Part shown: piece by piece, positions 23,701-35,800 of the stretch
Numbering within the stretch: position 1 is the first letter of the stretch
How the letters are laid out: the number at the start of each line of letters is the position of its first letter
From: Congeria kusceri
Taxonomy: Eukaryota; Mollusca; Bivalvia; Myida; Dreissenidae
NCBI GenBank assembly: GCA_027627225.1
Contig: CM051034.1
Coordinates: forward strand, 12,740,261 to 12,804,260
Direction of reading: 5' to 3'
DNA: 64,000 bases
Translations under genes and position numbers: made by a program
Notes under the pieces: generated by a model
Database searches by the model: none
Told to the model about the DNA's origin: nothing
Seen by the model: only the letters and a program-made list of their open reading frames with translations

Positions 23701-26700
23701 TAGTTAAAACGCTATTCGAATATTCGCAAATTTGTATTGCTTTTTAAAGCATTATTTGTTTGATTGTAGAAAGCAGTTTTCTTTCAATCTAAAAGGAGTA
23801 TTTCACCAGTAGATACATATTTCACCAGTAGATATAGTACACCGTGTTTTCAAAAGATTACCCTTGTGTCATGTGTCAAAGATAATTATTGAATATACGG
23901 GTCCATGTCAGTGGTCAGCGTCTAGTGACCAGTACTACACAATTACAGAGGACATTATGAAGCCATAACATTTCACATGTAATTAAACATGTAAAAAGAT
24001 TAATAAAGCAAATAATTACTTAAGTGAGATCAGACATTTGGCAGTCATTATAGCAGAGAAATGCTACTCAAATTCACCGATAAACATATATGCTCATCGA
24101 CATGTTTCCAACTTGATAAGAAATATGTGCATTGTAAATGATTGCAAATATTCTTAATTAAAAAACACTTAACATGGGACTTCAGTGGTTTATGCTGTGG
24201 TTTATGCTAAATGTCATTTACGCATTGATATGATATTGCAATTTGTTAACGAAGATACGGTGAAACTGTGTACTATAACTATAACGCTGTACCATTATTT
24301 ACATGGTGTCGACTAGAAAACAAAAGCTTAATGTAGTAAATATGAATCTATGCAAATATTCGACTGAATGAAAATGCGATTAATCGAATACTGATTTTAG
24401 TATTCGATGCCATCCCTAACGCAGATGATGCACTTTCTTTGAAATAATTTGTTGCAGAATGTTCACTGGTAAGTATTGTAGAGCATTTAATATATTTATA
24501 TAAGAAGCATGTAAACGGTAAGGTGGGACTGTGCATACATCTCTTGTTTTGGATATCTTCCACACTCCACCTGGTAGATCGTCTGCCACAAAGTTGTCCG
24601 TTATAACACGACGAGATACAAGATTCTTTCTGGCATGGCTCACATGTTGGTGCACCTAGACAAGATGAACATACATACTGCAGATAGAGCCTTTTAATCT
24701 GCAAACACCATTAACACATCACTTTCACACAAACATTTATTCAAAATCAAATCAAAATAGCATTAGACACATGCAAGGAGATGCAATTTGTTTAATTATC
24801 AATCGATCTTAATTTTCTCACTTGCTTGTACTTATAGGGCAATGAAAATGCGAATATGAAAGTTTGAAATCATTTTGAACACATTGTAGTAAAATAATGG
24901 GACTTGAAATGAACAATATCAATACATTTCAGATGGTCAGACCATCTGATCTGTTCTATAGGTATTTTTTATAGTCCTGGACATAAGACGTACACAATTA
25001 TGTTTGTTTCAGATTACCCGACCTACCCCAAAAAAATGCCCTGACTCTAGAACATTTTATTGAGTTTGTCAGAATTGTTTTTGTTTTATTTACCTTTTTC
25101 CAAAAATGTTTTTTGGATAAATAAGTGTTTTGTTTTGATAGCATCCACTTTAAAACAATGTTTAAGGATATTACTGATATGTTTTGAATAATTATTTAGT
25201 TTTACAATCTTAAAGTTGACCATTTACCAAATAAAAATAAACATACAAATAAATAAATCCCTACCTACCTACCCTAATTTTGTGGGGCATGTAACTTGAA
25301 ACAAACATAATTTTCTTTTTATGCCTAATTAAAGTATTTCCATACAGACATACCTGATTTGTTTGATCACAGAAAGCTTGCAAATCCAGACTACTATATG
25401 GATGTTCAGATCCTGAAAGTGAAAAAAAAAGACATTAATTAATAACTGTTGCTAAAATGACTTGATTTAACTATACCAGTAGAATAACTTTTACAGGACA
25501 ATGTCAATATATGTTATAAATAACTGCAATAAATGTAAAGTTTTTCTATATGAAAACACAAACATTTACATACTAAATGACAACACTGTAACAAATAAAA
25601 ATCATTTGTAAATCAAGAACTCAAAGTTGGTTTAATCATATTTTTCCTCAAAATTAATTTGGAAATAAAACATTTTTTAAGATCACCCAATCTGTTTTCC
25701 AGTAAAATATTGATATGAAGCCTCATTAAACAAGTTTTTTTTCAGTGTTTTGAACTGAAGGAATTTGGTGAGAAACTTTGCTGTTAAATTTGGTATTAAA
25801 ATATGCAGAGAAGTTGTTTCAAGTAAATTGCTGACAATGAATGATTGAAAATACAATACAATGGCAAAAACTGACATTTCAAATAAAATGATATCTTGTT
25901 TAAAAGCAAAATTGTGTGATGAATGCAAACTATAATCAACAACTACCTTTCTGATGCTGTGTAGCCTTGGTGGTCCCAAGAGCTGTGTTAGGACGTACAA
26001 GGCTCGTGTCTTTCTTGGCAGAGTCTTGAGATGAGAAGGCACTTTGACCAACTATGCGACGTTCATGTTCTGCCTAATATGATATGCAAGGATAACATGG
26101 TGCAATTCCAACATGGAAAAAGAGCATCAAAAACAATAAATATAAGGTAGGGCTATTCAATATTCTTATTGTTAACCTTCCTTTTTCCATTACATTTATT
26201 GTGAAAAATTACATTGTCTTGTTCTGGTTAAAGCGATACACGTATCGGTAATACAAATAGATAGATGTAGGTTTAGTGAAATGAGCCATTTTGTAACAAC
26301 AAAAAATATACATTACAAGATATAATTATTTTGGTTTCATTGTAAGAAAATATATTAAGGGTTGACATTTTGTTGAGAAAATGAAATTCCCTGACTTTTT
26401 ACTCACTAAATTATACTTTTCGCTGACCAATACCATGATATTTTTTCGGCCTCCTCCTCCCATACAGCCGTCCAATCCACTGTTTATATTTATTTTGTTT
26501 CAGATATATCAAACACCAGAATTACTTAAAACTTAATAATGTGCACATAACAAAAATGAGTAACTCTGCTTCATGGGTGCTTTTAGGGTTTATAACCTTT
26601 ACAAAGGCAGAAAAAATGTTTGTCACTTTTGATACTACTGCAAACTTATCTTTGTGCTTCTTTCCATTGGCATGGCTTCTAAGAGCCTGCTTCCCAAAAT

Positions 26701-29474
26701 TTTCAAGCAAAAATCCTCCACCACACAAAAGACAACATGCTTTTTTGAAATTTGTTGAATCCTTTCTTACCCATGCTGAAAACTCCGAGTCAGTCACCCA
26801 AGCATCATTAAATATTGGTTGTTTACCCATGTTTGAAACTTAAATTTACTCATATCTGTAGATCTATTATTCATCTATTAGTAAGTGTAACCTTAAAATT
26901 GAAGCATGCATGTTTGATTTCTAAACTATATACCCATTTCATCATCTGTTTGATTTATTATTGACTAACACACTGTAGAGTTAGGATGTATGTGCCTGCT
27001 CTGGAGGCAAGGGTTGGAAGGCCTTTCAGTCTTCAAACATACAATTGATTCAAACACATTAACATTATGTTTATACACAATCACACCAAAATGTGTTTGG
27101 AAATACTTATAAATACTGCTTAGAGACTGTCATAGCCACTAAAAAAAATTAACATCAACCCAGAATTCAATTTTCCCTGACTGCTCTAAAATTTTATTTT
27201 TCACTGACCATTTTCCAGAGTTCCCTGACAATTCACTGACCTTGAAAAAAAATCATTTTTCCCTAACTTTTCAAGTTAAGTGGCAACCCTGTGGCAACAT
27301 ATTTTCAACAGAGGCTCAGCAATGCTGATAAGTGCTGATTAATCTTGTAAAAGTTGTCCCATGTATTGAAGTACCGTAACCCAGTCAGACAGTTAAATGA
27401 GGAAATAATATCATTTCATTTGATCCATAGTAGAATGATCAGATAATGATCAGGTTATCAATCATAAGTAATTTGAACTTTTTCACCACCTGGAATGAAA
27501 TTAAATTTAGTTTTCAATCTCATGCATACTGCTCTATAGTTTGTTTCCAGCAGGTTCTGTTTCTTCAGTTTGTCAAGCTTGTTGACCCTCTTGCGAACTT
27601 CGGCCTGGAAGTGCTTCAGTCTGGCCTGCTTTTCGAGTTGTATCTGTCGCAGTCTTAGTTCTTCTTCCTGGGCTGATATCTGGTATAATATAAAACCAGC
27701 AGTTCTGCATTTTGCAAAATAAATGTTGATTGGCTTAAATCCACAGTATAGCAAAAACGATATATACTGCAGGGCCTTCCCCAGGATTTTTTTCAGGCGC
27801 CCCGGTCCCGAGATGGGTGGCCTAGGGAGGGGTATCCCCTCCCTACGTGGAATTTTTTTTCGCTGAATGTATCAAATGACATCATCTGGTGCATTTTAGC
27901 TCTTAAAATTTAGGCGAACAGCTTTTCATTTTTTGTAAATGTTTAAACGAAACGAAATAAACAAAACATCACCGTTAAAAAGGAATACCTCAAGCCTTGG
28001 GCGTCAATTTTGTTGCGAAACTGAAAGTAGCTAATAATTTTTTCCGGATGTTTATGTCCAGTGCGCATCCCTTTCGCACAGTGACGTCATGATCAAACAA
28101 ACTATTCTCGTCGTTCTCGAATATTTAGGTTACACTCGATCTACTTACGGAGCCTTTTTTGTTCGATTAATTATGCTTGGAACGTGACATCGTGGTTGTC
28201 AGCAGACATTTCACGCTCTTTTGTAGAAAACACGGGTTTTACATGGCATGCATGTAAAACAAGACAGCTTATTTTATGAAATTACAACAGTAACACTGGA
28301 TAGGCTTTTCAGATTACGATTTCATATTAGCGTATTTTAGATTTTCGCAGTTTATTATTTTTTTGTAGTTATTAACTTTAGCAAATAAATAAGTGTGGAT
28401 ATTATAAAATACGAATGGGCGAGGGTTTGTTTTGACTCGAATATGAGATTACTTGTGTGTGGATACATGCCGATTGTGCCGATTTGTCAATGATAACGTC
28501 GTTCCATAGCGAAGATAACCTGAGCGTTTCAATTGGCTTATACTGATTTAACTGCGTAATGAAACTCCGCCTACAGGGGCGGGGCTTCACGGTGATTGAT
28601 TGCGGCTTAGGAATAACTGCAAATTATTATAATTTTTGGCGAAGTGACACTGGCTTTAATCATTTACCGACTTGGTTGAGTGTTGGTACATGTGTTTAGA
28701 GTGAAAAACTGCCTTTATGACGCAAGAGATTAGCTTTCACAGCAGGTACTGTCGGTCTACTTCAGTCAACATAGCTGATTAATTGATAAAATACAGGCGT
28801 ACCGGGCGATGTTTATAAGCGCAACACTAATTTAAGGCGCCCAGGGAATGTTCAAGTTAAAAACGGCCTGGGGAAGTCCCTGAATTACTGTAATTTGAGG
28901 GTGAGTGAGTCAGACTAGAATTTGCTTTACAAATGCTTAACAAAATTGTGGATTTTTATATATTTGTTGATGCAAACACAATAAGTTGTGTATTTATTAA
29001 CTTTTTGTTTATTAAAAATGATAATAAGATGCCTACACATATACATTAAAAGTTCAATATACATTTACACAATTCAGAAATAAAAATATTTTTTATGAAA
29101 AAACATAATGTAGATGCTGACACAGTGTCATTATGTTTAATCCATTTTGATGAAATATTCGCAAAACTATGTGAACATGTGACCCTTAGCTGTAACATAG
29201 ACAAAGCCTATAGGAGAAAAGTAAAATCTTAAACTGGAAGAAAATAAACAAAAGAGTTTAAAGTAAAACAAATAAAGATGGCAACATGTTTGGGCATGTT
29301 TTTATGGTGATAGGCACTTACCACTGCTTCTGGTTCTCGTCGTGCAGGTTCTGCTTCAACCCAGGCTCCAACGGCTCTCACTTCAACATTTCTGTTACCC
29401 ATGACATCTGTACTTATCACGGGTTTTGAAATTTTCCTCAAAGTAACAACATCTTTCTGTCCTTTCGACGCCAT
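17717..29474 (-). CDS. CCDC15: Coiled-coil domain-containing protein 15, 10 exons, 480 aa
   Basis: Exons in transcript order: 29474-29322, 27679-27530, 26073-25947, 25412-25354, 24655-24539, 21580-21490, 21052-20879, 20425-20224, 18692-18501, 17894-17717. They sum to 1443 nt and all phases join. Recognition: VGAWVE at residues 35-40, then a basic coiled coil (EEELRLRQIQLEKQARLKHF, about 55-100), a second charged coiled coil (about 305-420), and the C-terminus ALRQQLKDKVRRR, LPPLCCCG and CANNCVFYKN with five clustered cysteines (446-448, 460, 464). This order matches vertebrate CCDC15, which works at the centriole inner scaffold and in centriole length control. Human CCDC15 is about twice as long because of an expanded internal repeat; that repeat is absent here. 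Nine introns are GT-AG or compatible; the one after 20879 looks like GC-AG. The gene is head-to-head with DYNC2I2. The start is the first ATG of exon 1 (MASKGQKDVV). Confidence 0.88.
17900..18500 (-). other. Last intron of CCDC15
   Basis: Intron between exons 18692-18501 and 17894-17717, with donor GTGAGA and acceptor TCACAG. The 95-codon plus-strand frame at 17960-18247 has no family features and I read it as chance. Confidence 0.7.
19111..20237 (-). repeat. 49-bp minisatellite made from the end of a CCDC15 exon plus its 5' splice donor (23 copies)
   Basis: Exact period 49 (unit boundaries at 19156, 19205, 19254 and so on to 20234). Read on the minus strand, each unit is AAACGTATCATTAA, which is the last 14 bases of the exon ending at 20224, followed by GTAAGATATTAATTG and about 20 more intron bases. 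The genuine donor is the unit nearest the exon; the other 22 lie downstream in the intron. Units differ only at two positions (A/G before TGATACG, T/G in ATACTGAAC), so the array is homogeneous and probably young or exchanging. Skipping the first donor would put a TAA directly in frame. Confidence 0.97.
20591..20690. repeat. 25-bp minisatellite (4 copies) in a CCDC15 intron
   Basis: Four tandem copies of a 25-bp unit containing GACGGTTACTCAGCAAGC, in the intron between exons 21052-20879 and 20425-20224. This unit contains no splice junction. Confidence 0.95.
21643..21972 (-). mobile_element. tRNA-headed SINE, interrupted
   Basis: On the minus strand the right end holds a degenerate tRNA-like head with the B-box region GAGATTGTGAGTTCAATCCC; the left part holds CAAGTACTGTTTCTACCCAG. 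The same family is at 55395-55575 (minus, better preserved) and as a headless piece at 59548-59645. This copy is split by another element at 21709-21898. Confidence 0.6.
21709..21898. mobile_element. MITE with GGGCTGTTCCAGG ends nested in a SINE
   Basis: Terminal inverted repeats GGGCTGTTCCAGGAAAAAAG and its mirror ending CCTGGAACAGCCC, about 26 bases each. TAAG stands on both sides, consistent with a 4-bp target duplication. A minus-strand frame inside it is chance. Confidence 0.75.
23062..23460. mobile_element. Hairpin-forming element in a CCDC15 intron
   Basis: Contains a perfect 22-bp palindrome at 23099-23120 (TATCTTACACA and its mirror) and, at about 23313-23445, two arms of roughly 45-50 bases that are inverted copies (CCATATTTTATTAAACTCGT against its complement). 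No coding capacity. Probably a MITE, but its ends are not certain. Confidence 0.55.
23644..24418. mobile_element. Non-autonomous hAT-type element, 775 bp
   Basis: Ends are TAGGGATGGCA and TGCCATCCCTA, followed inward by mirrored TATTCGAATA-type sequence. The flanks ATGCAGAT (23636-23643) and ACGCAGAT (24419-24426) match at seven of eight bases, as expected for an 8-bp hAT target duplication. No transposase frame. It lies about 110 bases downstream of CCDC15 exon 24655-24539. Confidence 0.8.
24984..25331. mobile_element. GTTTCAGG-ended MITE-like element in a CCDC15 intron
   Basis: Independent insertion of the same family outside the segmental duplication. The left end holds ATGTTTGTTTCAGATTAC and the right end GTAACTTGAAACAAACAT; the internal sequence also aligns. 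It lies in the intron between CCDC15 exons 25354-25412 and 24539-24655. Confidence 0.7.
26522..26830 (-). pseudogene. Zinc-finger fragment of a hAT-like transposase, in CCDC15 intron 2
   Basis: An open frame of 102 codons from ATG. Residues 31-60 carry a C-x2-C ... H-x5-H finger (C33, C36, H53, H59) in the setting LCGGGFLLENFGKQALRSH and GKKHKDKF. That layout is typical of the N-terminal BED/TTF-type finger of hAT-like transposases and their relatives in aquatic invertebrates. The catalytic core is absent in the surrounding sequence. It is on the same strand as CCDC15 but has no splice borders that would fit it as an exon of that gene. Most likely a transposon relic; a short expressed frame cannot be excluded. 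Confidence 0.6.
27770..28882. mobile_element. Non-autonomous element with CAGGG...CCCTG ends, 1.1 kb (hAT-type)
   Basis: Left end CAGGGCCTTCCCCAGG; right end CCTGGGGAAGTCCCTG, an imperfect inverted repeat. Flanks ATATACTG (27762-27769) and AATTACTG (28883-28890) match at six of eight bases. No transposase frame. It fills most of CCDC15 intron 1. Confidence 0.7.
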
Positions 29475-29804
29475 TTTTATACAAAGTGTATTTTCGTATC
29501 TCCAAGGGAAGATCTTCGAAACAAGACGGTTATTCTCTATTCGGCCAAAAACAAATGACTTTGAAAAAATACTATTTGAAAACAGGCATCAATGACTAAT
29601 CTATTTTGAAGTAAAATAAAGACTTGTCTATATAATTATCATGACTTACACGGCCAATACATTATGAAAACTTAAATATTTAAACAATTGCCATTCCACG
29701 ATTGACCGTTTAACAAGAGTGTTCCGCATTTTGCACGTGCCACATTTTTGTTGTTTCTAATGTAAACATTTTTTTAATTTAAAGTTTTCCGTCCAAATGT
29801 GAAA
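29475..29804. promoter_or_regulatory. Shared divergent promoter of CCDC15 and DYNC2I2
   Basis: Only 330 bases separate the two start codons, which face away from each other, so both promoters and both 5' UTRs must lie here unless non-coding upstream exons exist. Visible motifs are a CCAAT box (GGCCAATAC, about 29652) and an E-box CACGTG (about 29735). I looked for an RFX X-box, which drives many ciliary genes, and found no convincing match. There is no TATA box at a useful distance. Confidence 0.65.
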
Positions 29805-32800
29805 ATGTTTGCTGATGAAATACTGGATGGTGTTGATTTTAAATCTACCTGGAAAAAAGAAAGGTAAAAAGGGTCATATTCTAAGGGAACACGTCCAGTT
29901 GGTGAATGATTACTTCCGATATATAGATTTCGGATGTTTGATTTCGGATGTTCAAGATACTTCAAAATAACAAAAACAACAGTTATTTGATTTGATCATT
30001 GCTTAACATTTTTTCTATTTAATAATATTTTAAAGACACAGTTCTAGACCTGCCATAACAATCTCTAGATGCAGATTTTGTAACATTCAAATAAACTTTC
30101 AGAGCCATTTCATATTTTTAAAGTCAAAAATGTTACTTCCCAGGGGCCTTTATCTGAAAGCAACCTTAAGGCTATAATTCTCGTAACAGTACCTTAGTGT
30201 CACCTTAGCAGATTTTTCGATTACCTCAAAACACCCGTATCTTACGAGACCTCGTAAACCGTACCTTAAGTTATGCGCAAAAAATCGGCCTCACAGTGAT
30301 ATCATAAGTTATGTGATGTATTTGTTCGTTTGTTTGTTAGTTGATTTTCGCCATTTTTTAACAGTATTTCAGTCATATCACAGCGGTGATGGGTCAGTTA
30401 ACCTACACACACTTTTCCTGGGCAAGGTTAGCCGATCTAAGCAGTTTACCAGTAATAAATGCACATACCTATGCCAATAACTGACAACTGCCCTACTTGA
30501 ATCAGAGGTAGGGGGAGAATGGCGTAAAAATAATTTCATGACCAATCCCCACACAAGTTATGTGGCCGTTCTGTGATGTAATAAAATCAAATAAAATCAT
30601 TTAATATAAGATGTACCGCATTTTGTCATTTAGATAATAAGTGTATATTTCAATATGTATTTGACCTATATTTTGTAACTGAATCAGTGAACGTCAAGAA
30701 TCCAAGGCTCTAGTTTTACTAAATTTTCCAAGTGTTTTACATTTTGCAGCTAGATTTGAAACATTGCCTCAGTATATTATGCTATTTCAACATTTACTGA
30801 AGAATGCAAGACAATCTAACACCATTACTGAAAGAATGCAAGACAATCTAACACCATCACTGAAAAGAGCGTCTTTTTTATCATTCTCTGTCTATGCGAT
30901 TCATGTCAGGACTATACCATGCAGTTTATTAGTGTCAGTTTAATTCCTGTGGCGCTGTTAGGCGTTGTATACCTGGGTTGACAACGTATACAGCTTACAA
31001 TGAGCTATATTCGTTTGTTGACAACATATACAGCTTACGTACGTAAGCTGTATATGTTGGATACGTACATATACTTTTGAAATATGTCATTCGTCTTAAC
31101 GTATTTAGCTTACATGGTGAGTGACTAGTATTGAACATAATTGTGATTACGGTAGTAGTAGTAACAGTAGCAGTATCAGTAGCAGCATCAACAGCATCAG
31201 CGGTAGCAAGTCGACCCCGCTTGTAATACTGTGCCCCCCACCCTCACACACACCATGCACTCACACGTGAAGTAAACTGAGCAAAACAATTTTGACCCAA
31301 GGTAGTATAATGATCCTGAAATGTTTTAATGCAAAGTAACTGCGATTGGTGGACGAAGGAACAGACGGACAGGCACACAGACAGACGGACAGACAGACAC
31401 ACAACAACTGCTACTACATCTACAACAGTAACAACACAACTACAAACATCAGCAACAATGATAGCAACAACAACTACTACAGACATTCGCAAAACTGTGT
31501 TGATGCTGATGCCGCAGCTGCTGCTGCTGCTGCTTACGAAGACAATGATGATATTGATGATGATCATCATCGTTTAGACATGAACTATATACGGCAATGT
31601 GCAGCATCTGGACGCATACAGCTTACGGTGAGCTGCATTCAGTGTAAGCTGCATACGGTTTTATAGTCAACGTATACAGCTCACGCGTAAGCTGTATACG
31701 GTCTACTAAAATTAAAACGCGCGACAGACGTGTGGTGACCGTCATAGCTGACGCCACTTCTTCCCCTCTAAATCCGCCAATGTTTTGTATGATATGTCTG
31801 TGTCTCATATGTAATGAACATTTAGTTAATTAGGTACAGTCGTGTATAATTTGTAAATGACATCAGTACAAACATCGCCAGTTAATATGTGGAATTTTTT
31901 AAAAATGAATCAAGTAATAATAAAGTGCATTAATGATTGAGTGGAAGAAAAACGTATCAGCTTCTTTTTAAAATAATATTAAACAATTTATTCTTCATTT
32001 TATGCACGTTTCCTTAGGCTTAAATCACACCAAGTTCACAATCACAGCGGACTTTCCACGTAAAGTAGACGTGTTAATAAGCGACATATTCAGTCTTTCG
32101 TGTTTTAACATAAATATATGCTGCTAATCTTACAAAAGTCATCAACAAAGAAATAACGAAAATTAATTGTTCTGCAACATTACGTCACTATTTCAGCGTG
32201 TATTACCTTACAAGATCGCAAGTTAAGGTTAGTTTTACGACAGTACTAAGATGTGCTTTGGGGTAATGAAATAGCGGTATCGTAGCGGTCTCTTAACGAT
32301 CTCATATTTTACACCTTAACTTAAGTTAAGGTAATTGTTTCAGATAAAGGCCCCAGGATAGCTGTTACGATGAGTCACCACTGAACTTCCCCCATTTGTT
32401 TCTTCTATTGAAAACCATTACTTTATTACCTCGTAGTTTGTTTCATTGTTTTATTATCAGGTAGTGTTTTTTTTTAGAAAGTGGGGGTGGCATGCATTGC
32501 ACTTAAATCTCTTATCATGTGAATGTTGCTATGATTCCGTAATTTGACTTTATGCGTTTTATAAATATGTACCTTAAAGTCTTTTAATGCTAGCCTACTT
32601 AAGGTAAATCTTTGTTCAGGTACATAAATGATCGGGAAACACAGACTACAGCTTTGCTGGTGTCCGATGAAGCTGTCCAGTCATACAAGACTGTAGACGA
32701 AGCTGTGAGTTTTATGTGTAGCACTAAGAACTGAATAAATATCTTACAAAAACTGTTATTTTTTACAGAAGGTAAATACTGCTTAAAACTACATATTAAT

Positions 32801-35800
32801 GTGCAATTAATAGGATTAATGGGAGCACATTTTTGGTTATTCACTTCTTGTTTTCATTTATAAAATGAATGTGCAATTTCATAAATCAGAATTTTTCTCA
32901 AGTTCTGTAATTTACATATACCGGTGACCAAAATTTTGCATAATAACCTTAATTATTATATAATAAAAATAATGATAATATATATTCGTTTCATTCATTA
33001 TTATTAGTATGTTGTGTGTTTTCAAAATAAAATGTGTAATACAATTACAATGTCTTTCAAGGTGCAAACTGATGAAGAACCCAAACGCAAACTGAGGTTA
33101 GCGGAAGATAACAGTGGACAGCTCGTAAACTTCTTGCATAGAACTGAACCATATATTATCAAACAGTTGACCAATAACCTTCGCAGCAGAGCATTTGATG
33201 GTAAGAAATAAGTGGATGAATACAAAATGTCAGGTTAAAAAAACCAACAAAATTTGTTAAATGGGCATATATTTTATGTAATGCATCAAAATTTGAATTT
33301 GCACGTATGAAGTTTCGCATTTGATCAGAATTAAGTCAAGCTTGTGGGATCACATCTAAACACTACTTCATTTAAAACAAGATCTGCAAACCTATGTACA
33401 AAATAATTTTAATTTTTCAAGTTCATAGATAATGCATAAAATATTGCATGCATAATTATTTTTATGTGAAACTTTATTGCATGCAGGATATGATGTGGGC
33501 TGGGAGGATGACAGCACGTCTGTTACGAGTGTTCACACACTGTCTAACCCCTCCCTACTAGACAAGTTCCAGGTCACCAGTCTGTCATGGAATGCCACAG
33601 GATCTGTCATTGCAGCGTCGTATCCTTGTAGAAGTGTAGCATGATGTTGCTATTTGTGTCTCGTACAAATCTGCTTGGTTCACATATACGCTTAGGAGTT
33701 ACGGTAACAACACTGCAGATACAATTAAATTGGTTTGCGTCGTTTGTATCATTAGATCATGGTTAAATGTAATGATTGATCATTAGATCATGGTTAAATA
33801 TAATGATTGATCATTAGTTGGAATCTGGAGACATTTCGAACTTTGAGTTAAACTGTTGTATAGATCTGCTTAACATTTCTATATCAGATACAATAGTTTC
33901 AGGCTCAACCCCCGAATTTCATTTTGAAATCACAGATTGTATAATTTATATTCAGTTTTGAAAGTCAATTACTTTACATAATTCTAATAATATTCAATCA
34001 TCAGTTCATCACTACTGTTTGCTTGTTTTATGTCTCTTTACTATATTATGCCATTTCAAATCTGTAGAGGGAAACAAAGTAAAATTCTTTAACCAGTACC
34101 TAGCTATGGGCAGCAGGAGCATGAGGACTGGTGTACCCATCGTTCTGCGATGTGCACGTGGAACCTTGACCGTACCGGAATAGTTGCGGATAAACCGGAC
34201 ACCACAATCGAGGTGGACAGCTGCCTCATGTACATTGCCTTCCACCCTAAAAATCCGGCTATTGTGGCTGGAGGAAGCTTCAATGGTATGGTTATGTGTT
34301 GGCTTACTATGGTAATGAGAAAACTGTGTGAAGTTGTTTATAATTTTCAATAACTGTTTTTGCTTAGGAAAAAGCTGTTAAGTTTCAGATCATACTATTT
34401 CTGGTAAACTTATGTAAACAAAGTCTTCAATCTACAATTGTTGTCGATCAGCAACTGGAAAAAATTCAATATTTCAATTTTCCTTGAAAGTTTGATATTT
34501 GTACACAAATGGCTTTTTTAGTTATTTCACTGTAAATTACATAAAGTATTGGTAGCTAATTATTTATTTAATACAGATTTAAAAGACCGTATTATAGGTG
34601 GAAATTTGTTAGGTTATTTGCGAAAACAAAGAGCAAATGTCTTGATTAGGTGAGGTGTTGCTGTGGGATGTGAGCAGGGAGGATGACATGTTGATAGCAA
34701 CGTCGGGACTGGGTGAGGACTCACACCAGGAGCCCGTGACCAAGGTCTACTGGATCACTGACACCAAGGGCAAGAAAATATATGTAAGTCTGGGGGTCAC
34801 GGGCTGTTATGTAGAAATCAGAAATATTCAAATGATCAGAAATATTCAAATGAAAACAAACTAGGCCCCAGAACTATAAACATTTTTCTCGAATCCGCCT
34901 GCGGTCAACTCGACTTAGTTGTCACAATGGTGGTTCGGCGTATGTGCGTGAGTGCGTGCGTGCGTCTGTCGAATCTTGTCCGGACTGTAACTCCATCATT
35001 TATTAGGTAATTTTAAAATAACATGTCACAAATGTTCACCATGTGGAAATGGCGTGTCGCATGCAAGACCTGTGTCCCTAGCTCAAAGGTCGAGGTCACG
35101 CTTAGAGGTCAAAGGTCAAATATGTGCATAATACAGCTTGTCCGGACTGGAACTTTGTCATTCATCAGGCAAGTTTAAAATAACTTGCCACAAATGTTCA
35201 CCATGTGGTGATGGTGTGTCGCGCTCAAGACAAGACCTATGTCCCTAGCTCTAAGGTCAAGGTCACGCTTAGAGGTCAAAGGTCAAATATGGGCATAGTA
35301 CAGCTTGTCCGGACTGTAACTTCATTAGTCATCAAGCAATTTTCAAATAACTAGCCACAAATGTTCACCATGTGGAGAAGGCGTGCAGTGTGTTTTTTTC
35401 AGTGATTTGTGAATATGCCCTTTTCTGTGAAATTGTGAAAAATGCGTCATATAACGCCAACATTGTGAAAAGAGGGAAATACAAACTACATGTAGTATCA
35501 AATAATAACTAGTAATTTTGTTGTATTTAATCACACTTCAAGTACAAACACATGATATTAAAGTGTGATCTTTACATTCATAAAACCGTACCATAATCCA
35601 TTCCAGTTAAATTTCTCTCTTTTGCAGATTTGATATCGTCAATTATTCTTTAAATTAGCAAAATGTCCAATGGCTTCACTTGAGTCAGACACAAGAGTCA
35701 ATAGAAATGTCACATGATTGAGATGTAAAAGGCTCATTAAGTGACAAAACAGGGGTTTCATTGATGTTATTTTTGTCACCACTATCAGTATGTGAATCTG

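Larger units (their letters stand above)
30140..32357. mobile_element. 2.2-kb element with GGGGCCTTTATCTGAAA ends in DYNC2I2 intron 1
   Basis: The left end reads GGGGCCTTTATCTGAAAG and the right end is its mirror, TTTCAGATAAAGGCCCC; CTTAAG-type sequence follows inward on both sides. No transposase frame. Inside are a SINE copy, simple repeats and several palindromes, so it looks like a nested, non-autonomous element. I could not settle a target duplication. Confidence 0.65.

Noticed and set aside
24348..24704. A 118-codon frame with CxxC-like cysteines (EPCQKESC)
   Set aside because: It overlaps the true CCDC15 exon 24655-24539 in the wrong frame; the other frame joins its neighbours in phase.
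29475..29804. RFX X-box in the divergent promoter
   Set aside because: I found only weak half-site resemblance (ATTGCC) and no proper inverted pair.
31244..31666. Low-complexity frames of 82-108 codons
   Set aside because: Simple-repeat sequence in DYNC2I2 intron 1, open on both strands.
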